DNA of 64,000 nucleotides, taken from assembly GCA_963682175.1 (NCBI GenBank), contig OY821775.1, forward strand, positions 248,001 through 312,000. The letters are read 5' to 3'. Position numbers and translations under genes: made by a program. The stretch is from Triglochin maritima (taxonomy: Eukaryota > Streptophyta > Magnoliopsida > Alismatales > Juncaginaceae). The notes under the pieces are model-generated. The model did no database searches, was not told where the DNA came from, and worked only from the letters and a program-made list of their open reading frames with translations. Position 1 is the first letter of the stretch, and each line of letters opens with the position of its first letter. Below, piece after piece: positions 1 through 11,640 of this stretch.

Positions 1-2171
1 GAACACAAGTCTACCGAGAGCTTAAAATGCGCTGCGAGAGGAATTCTTTCAGACTTGGCATTCTCCATGCCAAAACGATGCAAGACTTTCTCAATATATT
101 GCTGCTGGGAGAGAAACAAACTCTTGCATGTACGATCGCGACGTATCTCCATACCTAGAATCCTCTTTGCTGATCCAAGATCTTTCATCTCAAACTCAGC
201 CTTCAACAACTCCTTAAGCTCAGAAATTTTAGACTTGTCCTTAGCTGCTATCAACATATCATCTACATAGAGTAATAACAAAACGAGAGAGTCATCTGAA
301 AATACCTTTCGGTAAACGCAGCAGTCATACTGTGATCTGTTGTACCCATGTCCAACCATAAAAGAATTAAATCTTTTATACCATTGTCGAGGCGACTGCT
401 TTAACCCATAAAACGACTTCTTCAGCAAACAGAACTGATTCTCCTTACCCTCGACCACAAAACCTTCCGGCTGGGACATGTAAATTTGCTCCTCTAATTC
501 TCCATGTAAGAAAGCGGTCTTCACATCTAGTTGCTCTAACTCTAAATCATGTATTGCAACCAAACTCAACAAAACACGAATAGAAGTATGCTTCACAACG
601 GGTGAGAAAATATCGCTATAATCCACACCCTCCACCTGACTAAAACCACGAGCAACCAATCGAGTTTTGTACCTCACATCTGAAATACCCTCGATTTTCT
701 TCTTGAAGACCCATTTGCAGCTAACGACCCTTTTTCCTTTTGGAAGTTCTACCAACTTCCAAGTTTGGTTCTTATGAAGAGACTCCATCTCTTCATTCAT
801 TGCACCCACCCAAGCAGCTGAATCGGGTGCCGAAATTGCCTCTGAATACTTGCTCGGCTCACCAGAGACTCCAATATCTTCAGCTGCACTAAGAGCATAT
901 GCAAGGACTGATTCGACATATCTACGAGGTTTCTTGGTCAGCCGCCTCTCTCTGTCCCTTGCTAACAAATACTCTTCATCTTCCTCAGATTTCGAAATCT
1001 CTCCTTGTGTCACACCGGTATCCTCATCAGCAGTCACTACCGGTGGCTCCACCTGAACTGGAGTCCCACTTGACACGGGAGTAGAAATAACAGTGTCTTT
1101 CCTGGAAGGTAACATAACAAGCTCATTAAAGACAACATTTCTTTCAACCATGAGCTTCTGAGATTCCTTGCACCACAGACGATAACCCTTCACACCCAAA
1201 TCGTAGCCAAGGAATATACACTTCAACGACCGAGCATTCAACTTTCTTTGATCTACATGTGCGTACGCTGGACAACCGAAGACTCTCAACTTGGACAAAT
1301 CTGAAGCTCCACCTGTCCAAACCTCTTCCGGTGTTCTCATATCCAAAACGGTGTGAGGTGAACGGTTCACTAAATAACAAGCGGTACACACTGCTTCTGC
1401 CCAAAAATCCTTAGTCAGGTCCGCATTCAGAAGCATACATCGAGCTCTCTCCAACAGAGTTCGATTCAGACGTTCCGCTACTCCGTTCTATTGTGGTGTG
1501 TGACGTACGGTTCGGTGTCTCACGATTCCTTCATCCTTGCAGAAATCATTAAACTCTGAGAAACAAAACTCCAAACCATTATCCGTCCTTAGAACCTTAA
1601 TTTTCTTTCCTGTTTGATTTTCAATCATAACCTTCCAGTGCTGAAAATTCTGAAACACATCGCTCTTCTGTTTCAGAATATAAACCCAAGTCTTCCTGGA
1701 GAAATCATCAATAAATGTGAGCATGTAGCAAGCTCCACCTTTTGATGGAACCTGAGAAGGTCCCCATAAATCAGAGTGGACATAATCTAAAGTAGCCTTG
1801 GTGGTGTGCTTAGCTGCTGAGAAGCTAACCCTCTTCTGCTTCCCAAAAACACAAAATTCACAGAAGTCCAGACTGCCGATTTTCTGACTTCCAAACAAAC
1901 CACGTTTGTTCAATACCGCCATGTCTTTCTCGCTCATGTGCCCCAACCTCATATGCCAAAGTTGGGCATTCTCCTCACCAGACAACGATGACGCTACAGC
2001 TGCGTCACCCACAACAGTTTCTCCTTTAAGCATATAGAGCTTACCGGGCCCAAGCTTCTTCCCTTTCATCAGAATAAGTGATCCTTTGGTGATGGATATG
2101 CAGTCATCCTCACCACTGAATTTGTAGCCCTTTGCAGTCAGGCTACCTACTGATATCAGATTCTTGCTCGC
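1..2171 (-). pseudogene. copia pol: protease end, integrase, reverse transcriptase
   Basis: Translation from 2166 downward gives the region after protease, then integrase with the HxxxGH-type zinc region (about 1950-1990) and the DDE core (DLWGP near 1770, RTDNG near 1580). Reverse transcriptase follows, with the active site YVDDM at 255-269. The frame is continuous from 2166 to the left edge except for one TAG (plus strand 1488-1490). This sits in the conserved integrase motif HTPQQNG, where CAG has become TAG. No frameshift is seen. The nonsense codon and the nested insertion make it a pseudogene. RNase H is outside the window. Confidence 0.9.
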
Positions 2172-3379
2172 TGATGCATTGCATACATTGCATCATATGT
2201 CTTTCATTTAGATTAATTTTATATCAATAAATGCTACTAAGGTATGTGTTTAGTCTTATTTACAGCATACAGGGACCTGAATGCAAATTACCCATATCCC
2301 GAGCATAAATGCGTGCAAGAGACTCATTCCTGGCATAAAGACTAAGTTCAAGATTATCGGGTTTCAAATGGAAATGCATCCAAGCATAAAAGCATTCAAG
2401 ACCTAATTACAAAAAGGACAAGGACTTAAGCACAAAAGTAGACAAGGACTTAATTGCAAAAATCCAAGGACCTAATTGCAAATTACGAGTAGCTTTTATT
2501 ATTATGGAGAAAATCTAAAGAAAATCAATGTGGATCTCCAAATATATAAAGAAATAAAGTCGGAGCTCAAAAGAAAGGAAAGAATCAATCCAGATGCGCA
2601 AAGGATATTGAAATCATACCAAAAACACACAGGAAAAATCCGGATTAAATCGGAGCTAAAAAGGTGGCGAATCCGCCGCACCTTATGTACAAAATGCGGC
2701 GAATCCGCCGCACCAAATTAGATTCATGCTCTAATATTTTTACCGGTTGCGCGTTGACGCGTGTACTTTCCTATTTTATACCAAAGTCCATTGTATCGGC
2801 TATAAATAGCCCTGAAACGATGTTGTGAGAGTCCTTAGCTTATGTTCTAGTTTTTATTCCTTAGTTTAATAAATTTCTGTTGTTTTATTTCTTATTTTTA
2901 GTTTTCTTTTGTAATTCCTCTAGGACCCCTTCTCCTCATTTCCATCCATGAGTTTCTAACTCTTTCCAAAGTGTGGAGGTGACGGATTTAGGGTGAAGAG
3001 AAGAAGAATAAAAGTTATTATTTTAATTTCGTGTTAGTATATTTTGATTACTTGAGTTTATGTTAAATCATTTATCATGTAATGTTTTATAACTAATATG
3101 ATTTATTATAAGTTTCTGAATTCTTTAAGCTAAACCCAATACCTAAACCTCCACCCAACGGAATTCACCATTTTTTTTCTTGCTTTAGTTTTAATTGTTC
3201 TTGTTTCTTGCTTTAGATAATTAAAACCCAAAAATCTCAAAACCCAATTTATTCTTCTCTCCTTCTTTCCCCCAATCGAAATCACACTAATAACAAATCT
3301 CTCCCTCCTTGTGTTCGACCCGTATTTGCCACGTCTTCATTGACGCCGTGCACTTGCGGTATAAATTTAATTCCCATCA
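2172..3379 (+). mobile_element. Nested solo LTR with 5-bp target duplication CTCGC
   Basis: The insert begins TGATG and ends CATCA. It is flanked by CTCGC at 2167-2171 and 3380-3384, and removing it restores the copia frame (RHVPKAS directly joined to KNLISVG). At 1208 bp with no coding region or primer site, it is best read as a solo LTR, probably from a Ty3/gypsy-type element. A TATA box (TATAAATAG, about 2801) with downstream T-rich, polyadenylation-like sequence suggests plus orientation. Positions 2395-2485 hold short degenerate repeats of the form AAGGAC-TTAATTGCAAA. Confidence 0.85.
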
Positions 3380-3384
3380 CTCGC

Positions 3385-4422
3385 CTTCGGAACATGTCGC
3401 ACATCCGATAGAATCTTGACTAGGCCATCATGGGTCCTCAATCTGACAGAACCAATTCCTGCAACCTCGCACCTGTCACCATTGCCCATCACAACCATTC
3501 CACCTGACATTGTTTCATAAGATGAAAACCAATGTTTATTCGGAGTTAAGTGGAATGTACTGCCCGTGTCAATCACCCAACCGTCGGAAGCTTCAGAAGA
3601 ACCTGTAGCTGCCAACACAAAATCAGAATCGGACTCCGCAACATTCGAACCTGATTGATCACCACTACTAGAACCCCTTTGCTTCTCTCTGTTCTGTAGC
3701 TTAAAACATTCTGATATCTTGTGACCCTTCTTCTTGTAGTAATGACAAATAATATCTTTTTCTTTCGACTTGGTCTTGGAGGTGTTCTTTGAGAAACTCC
3801 TCTCTTTTCCCTTACCACGAGCAACAAGTGCCTCACTTTTGCTCGAATCAGAACCATCAGACCTCTTCTCCATATCAGATTTGGAGGAGAGTGCGTTTTT
3901 GACATCCGCAAGAGAGATGTCAGTCCTGCTATACATTATCGTCTCCACGAAGTGATCATATGAAGAATTCAACGAGCAAAGTAAAAGGATCGCCTGATCC
4001 TCATCAGAAAACCTTGCTTCAACCTTCTCCAAGTCCATGATGATTGCATTGAAATCATTCAAGTGTTGCTGAAGGGAGATACCCGACTTCATCTTGAATA
4101 GGAACAACTTCTTCTTCAAGATAATCCGGCTAGCAAGTGACTTCTTGATGTAGACATCTTCTAATTTCTTCCACATACTTGCAGTCGTCTTCTCCTTCAA
4201 CACTTCTCTCAGAACTTCGTCGGACAACGGCAACTTGATGGTTGACATCGCCTTTCGATCAAGCTTTTGCCTATCTTGATCGGACATTTCTTTTGACAAC
4301 TTATCCATGCCCTCAAGAACGTCCTCCACCTCTTGCTGCACCAGAATTGCGTGCATCTTGACTTGCCACAAGCCGAAATTAACATCTCGGCTCAACTTCT
4401 CAATTTTACAATTATTCGCCAT
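3385..4422 (-). pseudogene. copia gag and protease N-terminal portion
   Basis: The ATG is at 4420-4422, 49 bases past the primer-binding site. The product has a UBN2-type gag domain (FGLWQVKMHAIL near residue 17, then LKKKLFLFKMKSG and LNDFNAIIMDL). A zinc knuckle CHYYKKKGHKISEC follows near residue 228; its second Cys is Tyr, so the CCHC knuckle is degraded. The aspartic protease signature DTGST is near residue 285. The frame ends in the nested LTR a few residues after RHVPKAS, so the visible 'stop' belongs to the insertion. Confidence 0.88.
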
Positions 4423-4470
4423 GAGTACTTGACAAAAGATCGACGAAAATTCCCCAAATTCGGACCCAAA

Positions 4471-4483
4471 AGCTCTGATACCA
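4471..4483 (-). other. Primer-binding site, initiator Met-tRNA type
   Basis: On the minus strand the sequence TGGTATCAGAGCT lies two bases inside the LTR. This is the usual plant copia site complementary to the 3' end of initiator methionine tRNA. It fixes the LTR/body boundary at 4486. Confidence 0.93.
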
Positions 4484-4827
4484 GTTGTTAGGAATTAAAA
4501 CCAATCCCAAATACGCAGCGGAACCAAAAACGCGAATTCAAACGGCTAAACTTGATAATACAATGCAAATCCACAATCCAAACCACGCAACACACGCAGG
4601 ATTAACGTGGAAACCCAATGCGGGAAAAATCACGGACGATACAACTCAAATCCACTATAGAGAAACGTATTACAAGAGATGCTTACAGGAGACGCGAACG
4701 AACCGACGAAGAACCCGGGTCAAATCTCTCCTACCAAATCACAAGGATGCTCTCTCTCTCTTTTCTCTCAAGAACATAAAAGTGGATAATAGAAATAATT
4801 GATTAATACAAAGGGGACGAAATTGCT

Positions 4828-4838
4828 TTTATATATGA
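4828..4838 (-). promoter_or_regulatory. LTR TATA box
   Basis: On the minus strand CTCATATATAAAAG lies between the palindrome array and the R/U5 region. The sister LTR has CTATATAAAGAC at the same place (about 41714-41723), which supports it as the core promoter of this retrotransposon family. Confidence 0.7.
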
Positions 4839-4908
4839 GGCCAAAACAAGTATAAGTTGCACCAAAATCGGGTGGAGTAATGTGCAAAACGTGGGCAGAA
4901 CTGGGTCC

Positions 4909-5290
4909 AAACGGTCAACCGATCGGGTGCATCGGTCGACCGATCCAATAACTGTATTCCAGCGGTCGACCGAAATTGAAGTCTCGTTCGACCGAAAAAC
5001 GACAATAACTTTTCTGGCTTGCGCGAGTGCATAATCGGTCGACCGTACACTTAAGTTCCGGTCGACCGAATTTCAACATGCACTTTTCTCCCAGCTCCTC
5101 GAACGTTTCCGGTCGACCGAATCCAAGGTTCCGGTCGACTGAAAATCGACAGTAACTTTTGCCCAGCTCCAAAACGTGTGCCCGGTCGACCGAATCCTAG
5201 ATTCCGGTCGACCGAAAAACGACAGACACTTTTGCTGGGTAAATTAACACACATCCGGTCGACCGAATCACTCCATCCGGTCGACCGATT
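4909..5290. repeat. CGGTCGACCG palindrome array in copia U3
   Basis: About 12 copies of the perfect palindrome CGGTCGACCG or one-base variants occur here, mostly followed by AA or AT. They come in pairs within a longer unit of about 72-75 bp (compare 5057-5130, 5110-5203, 5181-5277). All lie upstream of the LTR TATA box. Function is not shown by the sequence; enhancer or protein-binding sites are plausible. Confidence 0.9.
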
Positions 5291-5506
5291 GTCTGTTTTT
5301 CTGCACGTATACTTCAAACACTTATTCAAGGTAAACAGCAACATAACGAGTAGTGGCTTCAGCTCGCAACTCGCAAGAGAAATTAAGCTTCATCTCATAT
5401 ATTTTTTATCATATTTTGTTGTCCAGTAATTTCTTGTGGTCAGCATGTTTCAGTAAACCAGTGTTCTAGATCGAAGTAATCGGTTCTGGGTTTTCTGTTG
5501 ATCTAG

Positions 5507-7963
5507 GAATGGAAAGATTGCCTTTTAAGCGAGAGGGCTACAATTTTTGGACATGGAGGGGACACAAGATTCATTATGTGGAACAAGGGACTGGGACTGG
5601 ACCTCCAGTTGTTCTTATACATGGTTTTGGAGCTTCAGCATTTCACTGGAGGTACCATAATTTTATTCTATGTTATTTGTAATTTGTTGGAGGGTCAGAG
5701 TTATCATTCTTGGTGCAACAGTTAATCTTTCGGATATCTGAATTAATTTCAATGAGCTTGAAGAGATGAATTGGGGTTCAAATTAATTTTTCTGTGGTTA
5801 GTCAGTGTCATATAAGATATTTTGCGATTGGTTTTATAGACCTGTGAGTTAAAACAAACCACGATCAACTTAAAGATATTACAATTATAGACGAGTTTTC
5901 ACGCTTTTTAACTTAAAAATCATGTTCAACTATAAACCCCCTCATAAGAAAGTCTATTGCCAACTTACACCTCGATGACTTTACTTTCAAGGTAAATCCT
6001 GAAGCAGTGAAATAAAAAGGTCAATGATTCTTTTTGTAATTTGTCATATGTAATATAGGGTTCAAAAGCACTTATGATGAGTTCAACCAGTTCCATTAGA
6101 AACTGCAACATCGGATGTAGCCTCAGAACAAATATAAGTGTTCTCATCTTCAACTTAAAACTAGTTAAATTTTGTACCAACTTTAAAGGTGAAGTTCAAC
6201 TTAAAATACTTCCTCGGACGGTCATTTAAAGGACTCTTGTTTTGCACTTCCCTTGCAAGAAAATGGTCGAATCACACAGATTTTGTTTATAGTACACTCA
6301 ACTTACAGTGCTCATCAAGTTCATGCTCATACAGCTATACCTCTCCATTAAAAACAATACTTGCTATCTTTCTCGAGTTACTGAAAAATAACTCCGTTGT
6401 TGAACAGATACAACATACCTGAGCTGGCAAAATCATACAAAGTTTATGCCATTGACTTGCTAGGATTTGGATGGAGCGAGAAGGCACTCGTCGAATATGA
6501 TGCCATCATATGGCGGGATCAAGTTGCTGATTTCCTGAAAGAGATAGTAAAAGAACCTGCAGTTCTAGTTGGCAACAGGTACTTAACTTTCTAAGCCTAC
6601 TTTTGTTTCTCAAACTGTTTCTGGAATTGTAGGTCAAGACTTAACCAACGATTATTTTTCAGTCTTGGGGGATTTACAGCTTTGATTACAGCATCGGACT
6701 TACCCGACCAAACCAGAGGTGTTGTGTTGCTGAATTCTGCTGGACAATTCAAGAAACCAAATGCACAAGTTGGTGAAGAAATAATTGAAGATTCTCCATT
6801 AAAAAAGTTCATATTGAACCCGCTTAAAGAAGTTTTCCAAAGGATAGTCCTTCAGTTTCTTTTCTGGCAAGGGAAGCAACCTGCTCGTGTCGAATCAGTC
6901 CTCAAAAGTGTAAGCCTACACATAGTCATCTACGATTCCTTCTTATTGTGCAGTTAGCTATTTAACCCCCTTTTTTTGGATATCGTCATCCAAAGTTGCT
7001 GATTTTGTAGTTTAACTAGTTGATTTTTTGTTAGAAAGAGAATAACAACAAATACAACGACGGAAGCCTATGAAAGTTCTACCTTCCTCTTGCAATCGTG
7101 GTAAAACATGTATTAATAATTCAATGCTAGAAGGTCAGTAGTTGGGTGATTATCTATAGAAAGGGGTATAAGTGTTTAATATTTCTTTGTTAGATTTTAT
7201 TTATAAAGTGTTTATGAAGTTTTTTTAAAAAAATTGAATATAATCTCTCTTCTGTTTCTCTAAGTAAGATGATTAGGTTCGTATTTGCGTTTCAACTTGG
7301 AAAAAAGTAGACATTCCTGCAAAATCAATAGTTGGGGCCAAGGATACGCATCAAAGACAACAATTAAGGAACAACCTCGTCCAATTTTTTTTGTTATTGG
7401 AACCTACAACAAACCCACGAGTTAGGCATAAACGAGATGTGCAAAAACAGGAAATTGTTGTCTGAATGTCTCACTTAATTACTTCATATATTCCTTGCTT
7501 AACCAGGTTTACATAAACTCGACCAACGTCGATGATTATCTTGTGGGATCAATAACCAGACCTACAGAAGATCCCAATGCTGGGGAAGTCTATTACAGGT
7601 AGACAAAAACCAGCAACTGAATAACTTGATCGACCACTTTTGTGTTCTATGTTCTGACCTGTGTTCTAATTCTGACCTGCAATGTGCAGATTGATGTCGA
7701 GATTCATGTCGAACCAAAGCAAGTACACACTCGATAGTGTCCTACAGAAGCTCACCTGCCCATTGTTATTGATATGGGGGGATTTGGATCCTTGGGTAGG
7801 ACCTGCTAAGGCTCTCCAGATCAAAGAATTTTACCCAAACACGTCGATTGTGAACCTCCAGGCTGGTCATTGCCCCCATGATGAGGTCCCAGAGCTTGTG
7901 AACAAAGCATTGATCGAGTGGTTGGCTACTATAAAGAGCGAGTCTGACCTCCAACCAGTGTAG
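5507..7963 (+). CDS. CLD1: Alpha/beta hydrolase, chlorophyll dephytylase (CLD1)-like, 5' end missing
   Basis: Five exons are visible: 5507-5651, 6408-6578, 6663-6909, 7507-7598 and 7690-7963. All splice in phase and give 308 residues from the ATG at 5509. The product has the hydrolase start VLIHGFGAS, the nucleophile elbow GNSLGG (Ser split between exons 2 and 3), Asp in WGDLDPW and His in AGHCPHDE, a full catalytic triad. It closely resembles Arabidopsis At5g38520/CLD1, a thylakoid enzyme that removes phytol from chlorophyll during turnover. No transit peptide is visible. TAG at 5504-5506 looks like a splice acceptor, so the transit-peptide exon is probably upstream, beyond the copia insertion. 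Family assignment is firm; CLD1 orthology is inference from recalled similarity. Confidence 0.85.
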
Positions 7964-8303
7964 ATACTGCATAATTGAACATCATGTTCAGCATTTTTCC
8001 CACAACATTCAAATGTATATTGATGAAAGCATGTCTGTAGGCCTAATAACTGTGTTAATTTAAAGCGTGAAATTTTCTCATGCATCAACCAATTCAAGGG
8101 ACGAAGACTTCTTTTTGGAGAATTTCCAAAACAAGCAAAGGTGATAGAAATGAGACATACCGCAGTACATGCAAACCATGGAAGGAATTAATTCACATCT
8201 TCTCCATCTTCTATTATTTTCTTCAACTTTGAAATCCAAGAAAAAGCAAGTTCACTTCACATACTCTCTACTAGGAGGGGTTGATTACTATGGTAAAGAA
8301 AAT
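7964..8303. other. Convergent 3' ends, no gene seen
   Basis: These 340 bases separate the stop codons of the convergent hydrolase (+) and PPR (-) genes. They presumably hold both 3' UTRs. No other feature is visible. Confidence 0.6.
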
Positions 8304-10049
8304 CTATTTACACTCTTTGGTTTTCGATAAACCATAGATCAAAGATTTGCATGTTTCGTTGTTTGGCAAAATCCCTAATTTCAGCATCTTATCCTGTACT
8401 TGGAATGCCTTGGAAAAAATTCCATCTTTGCAGTATGCATCAATAAGTGCATTATAACATTTGATTTCGCGAATTTGCAGCTTTTCAGATACAGAATGCA
8501 GAAGCAGCTCTGCTTTTGGATACATTCCCTCGTTAGAGTACCCCTTTATAAGAGAAACACAAAGTTCAGAATCAGGCATCATATCGGAAGCGACCATTTC
8601 CCACATCAAGCATTCTGCATCTGCGCTTCTGCCTATTTGACACAAACAACCAACAAGTATCCTGTATGAAGCTACGTTAAGCTTGATTCCTCTCTCAATC
8701 ATCTCATCCTTCAACTCAACTGCCTCTAAAACAAAACCACTTCCAGAGAAACCAGTTAACAAAAGATTATACACTTCCAAGTTGGGTGTGTATCCATCTT
8801 CCAATAGTAAACCAAGCAAATTCCTAGCAGCATTTGGCCTTCCCTCCTGACACAATGAAGAGATCAGGTTCCTATAAATCTCAAAAGAAATCAAAACTCC
8901 TGAACTCCGCAACTGGGTTACCAAATTCAAGCAATTCAGCAACTTGCCACCCTTGCGGTACTCTTCGACAAGCACATAGCATGTCAAACGGTCGGGCAAA
9001 AAACCCGCATCAATCATATCTTGCAACACCGACCTTGCCTCTGTCATCTTACTCTCGTTGCAGTAACCAATGATAAGAACATTAAACATGAAACTGTCAG
9101 CATCCACGCCCCTATGAAGCATTTGGTGGAAGAGTTGGTGCGCCTCCTTAACCCTCCCTCCCCTACAAAGTCCGTTCACCAAAATTGTGTATGTCACCAA
9201 GTCAGGCACGACTCCACGCCTATACATAATCTTATAAAGGTAGAAAGCATCATCCATCTTCCCTTTCCTACAATACCCAGTAATGAGCGTGTTGTATGTG
9301 ATAACGTCAGGTTCAAACCCTTTTGATCCCAACTCCTCCACGAACTCTTTCGCCTTCTGGGCACCACCATTACTGCCACCCTTGCAAACGAGATTCGTCA
9401 AAATGTTAAAAGTGTGCCTGTTCGGTGAAACCCCGATCCGCTGCATCTCCTCGTACACACCCCAACAAGCGTCCGAACACTCTTTCACCTTGAGCAACCC
9501 ATTCAAAAGGCAATTGCACTCAACAACACTCGGCCTAAAACCCGCCGAAACCATTTTTCCGAAAAAATCGAAACCATCATCCATCCTACCCATTTTGACG
9601 AACACCTTGAGCGCGACACCGAAGACCTCCGGACGCCAATTGCACCCCTCCCTGGCACTTACGAGCGCCTCGAAAACATCGGTTTGGGGATGGTTTTGGG
9701 CCAATTGCAAAAGGGTTTTCTTGGTTTGTCCGAACAAGGATGCCCAAGTGAGGATGTGGGCTAGGAGGGAGTAGTGGTGGGGGGTGAGTTGGGGATGCAA
9801 AAGATTGGATTTTGAGAGGTAGGTGAAGAAGCGGAGGGAAGGGAGGGGGTGGGACTGACACCGGAGGAGGATTGTGGAGATGGAGTGGGAGGAGAGGTGG
9901 GGATAGAGGTGGGATGGGAGGTGGATTTGGGTGATATTCTGTTTGATTTGGGTGGTGAGATGGAGGATTGCTTTGTTTGTGGGGTTTAGGGAGGGCGGGA
10001 GGAGGGAGGAGAGGGGAACTGTGGTGGTGGTTTTGGGTTTTCTTATCAT
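8304..10049 (-). CDS. P-class pentatricopeptide repeat (PPR) protein
   Basis: A single uninterrupted exon of 581 codons starts at the ATG 10047-10049; an in-frame TTG at 10097 is less likely. From about residue 150 to the end there are tandem 35-residue repeats with the P-class pattern, for example PDVITYNTLITGYCRKGKMDDA and PDLVTYTILVNGLCRGGRVKEA. No E or DYW domain is present. P-class PPR proteins bind specific organellar RNAs for processing, splicing or stability. The N-terminus is Pro/Ser/Thr-rich with basic residues, compatible with an organelle presequence. Intronless structure is normal for the family. The RNA target cannot be inferred. Confidence 0.93.
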   Translation of the reverse strand: MIRKPKTTTTVPLSSLLPPSLNPTNKAILHLTTQIKQNITQIHLPSHLYPHLSSHSISTILLRCQSHPLPSLRFFTYLSKSNLLHPQLTPHHYSLLAHILTWASLFGQTKKTLLQLAQNHPQTDVFEALVSAREGCNWRPEVFGVALKVFVKMGRMDDGFDFFGKMVSAGFRPSVVECNCLLNGLLKVKECSDACWGVYEEMQRIGVSPNRHTFNILTNLVCKGGSNGGAQKAKEFVEELGSKGFEPDVITYNTLITGYCRKGKMDDAFYLYKIMYRRGVVPDLVTYTILVNGLCRGGRVKEAHQLFHQMLHRGVDADSFMFNVLIIGYCNESKMTEARSVLQDMIDAGFLPDRLTCYVLVEEYRKGGKLLNCLNLVTQLRSSGVLISFEIYRNLISSLCQEGRPNAARNLLGLLLEDGYTPNLEVYNLLLTGFSGSGFVLEAVELKDEMIERGIKLNVASYRILVGCLCQIGRSADAECLMWEMVASDMMPDSELCVSLIKGYSNEGMYPKAELLLHSVSEKLQIREIKCYNALIDAYCKDGIFSKAFQVQDKMLKLGILPNNETCKSLIYGLSKTKECK

Positions 10050-10704
10050 CGGCGGAGGAGGAGAGCTCCGGCGCCGGCGAAAGGGTTTTTTTTGCAATAT
10101 AATTCAAATGTATAATTAATACTTAATAGTTAATAGGCAAGCAGCACATGTCGTCTAGGATTGGATAATTTGCACCTTGAACCTTGGATAATAATTAATA
10201 AGCGGGCAGGAAGAGGCAATGCAAATATATACGAGCGTCGGAAGACCACCCCTCGCCGGCGTCAATCCAGAACCCATCATCGGAAGAGGAGGTCAGAGCT
10301 CCGCCGCTGGTAAAGTTTGAGGTATGGACGGAAAATGTGCTTTTACTTCAAGGTCCTCTTGAAATATTGCAAAAAAATCTCTATTATTCCTTTTTTTCTT
10401 CAATTTTATCCACTCTATGATCTACCTAATTTTAAACTATAACATCCCAAACATACTAACATAATTGTTGAAATTTAATAACTGGTCTTGATCATCTAAA
10501 GACAATGGATCCCAACTGAACTAACCACAATTGATATTACTTCAGTTTCCATAATACAGTTAATTAGTAGTTGGAGAAAATTTCCGATTGGGATTACATG
10601 TACTTACTTTTGCGGTCGGCAAGAAGTATACGGATGATTTGCACCTTAAACCTGAGATGCTCACAAACCACAAACACAAACCCGCAAGAGCCACGCACGC
10701 ATAC
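10050..10704. other. PPR upstream region, no gene seen
   Basis: This holds the 5' flank of the PPR gene and AT-rich DNA up to the solo LTR. CATAC at 10700-10704 is the left target-site duplication of that LTR. No open reading frame here resembles a protein. Confidence 0.5.
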
Positions 10705-11129
10705 TGTAAGGTCTAGGACGTGGGGGGAGTGGTGTGAGGAGTGGGGTGGAGTGAGGTGTGGAGTATGGTGGGTATGGTGAGGAGTATGGGGGGGTAGGTG
10801 TAGGTTTTTGTATTTAAACCCAACCCAACCCTCTCTTCTCCATTTCCTTCCCATTTCCTTTCCACCGAAACTCACCACCTCTTCTCCTTGTTTTTCCGGC
10901 GACCAGTGGAGGAAGAAGGCGGCGCGGAGGCTCCGGCGTGAGGAGGTCGTGCGTGCGGAGACGACGGGCGTGAGCGTTGCTCCGGCGGATTCGTCTTTCT
11001 TTTGAGGTATGCCAAGCATTAGTGTGTTTGTGGTTCTCCATGTTGGGGGAAGTTTGGGTCGGTCGCGGGAGGTCGGGGACCTCGCCGGCGACAAGAAAAC
11101 AGCGTAAAATCCTTGGCTGGTGCAAGGTT

Positions 11130-11640
11130 GCTGTCGACCAACGGTCGACCGGTGCCTTCGGGCGGTCGACCGGTGCTAGTGTAAATTGATGTTTTTGCCC
11201 AGAACCGGTCGGACGATGCCTTGGGGCGGTCGACCGGTTATGCCAAATTTCGTGGGTTCGTGTTTGATGTTGCCTGTTTCCGGTCGACCGAGCCTTGTGG
11301 TTCGACCGGAACTTAAGTTGTGGTTGTTTATTGCTTGTTGGTTCGACCGATTAGTATATGCGTTCGACCGATTATATGACTTAGAATTACTAGGCTGACC
11401 CTGTAACGTTCGGTCGACCGGGACCCTTGAGTCGGTCGACCGATAGTTGAATTGATTTTGACTTAGTCAGACCTAGGATTTTGACCTGTCCGGTCGACCG
11501 GTTCTTCCCGCTGGTCCGACCGATTGGAGATAGAGTTTTGGGCACTTTGTTCGACCGTTTGGAGGAAATCCGTTCGACTGTTACTGTTGGTTTCGGTCGA
11601 CCGGTTTGCCTGATTCGGTCGACCGATGGGGCACAGTACT
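11130..11640. repeat. CGGTCGACCG palindrome array in the 2.1 kb solo LTR
   Basis: About 14 copies of CGGTCGACCG or GTTCGACCGA-type half-degenerate variants are spaced 20-60 bp apart. The flanking sequence does not match the copia LTRs at 4486-5320 and 41363-42076. The same 10-mer has therefore expanded in a different LTR family. Here it lies downstream, not upstream, of the TATA-like sequence. Confidence 0.88.

Larger units (their letters stand above)
1..5320 (-). mobile_element. Ty1/copia LTR retrotransposon, partial and nested
   Basis: Read on the minus strand, the order is 5' LTR (5320-4486), primer-binding site (4483-4471), gag (4422 onward), protease, integrase and reverse transcriptase. 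This PR-IN-RT order defines Ty1/copia. The RNase H region and the 3' LTR lie beyond the left edge. The body is interrupted by a nested solo LTR (2172-3379), and integrase has a stop codon, so this copy cannot make a complete polyprotein. A second LTR of the same family stands alone at 41363-42076. The element begins about 190 bp upstream of the first visible exon of the hydrolase gene at 5507. Confidence 0.93.
4486..5320 (-). repeat. 5' LTR of the copia element
   Basis: The LTR lies between TG (4486 on the plus strand) and CA (about 5320), about 835 bp. The inner boundary is fixed by the primer-binding site. The outer boundary is inferred by matching the second copy at 41363-42076, which shares the GTTCCGCTG..CTAACA end, the TATA region and the AGAAAA-CAGAC start. 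U3 contains the CGGTCGACCG array upstream of the TATA box. Confidence is high for identity and lower for the exact outer end. Confidence 0.85.

Noticed and set aside
9283..10107. Long frames opposite to or overlapping the PPR gene
   Set aside because: They are shadows of the PPR coding sequence, which has clear repeat structure in its own frame.
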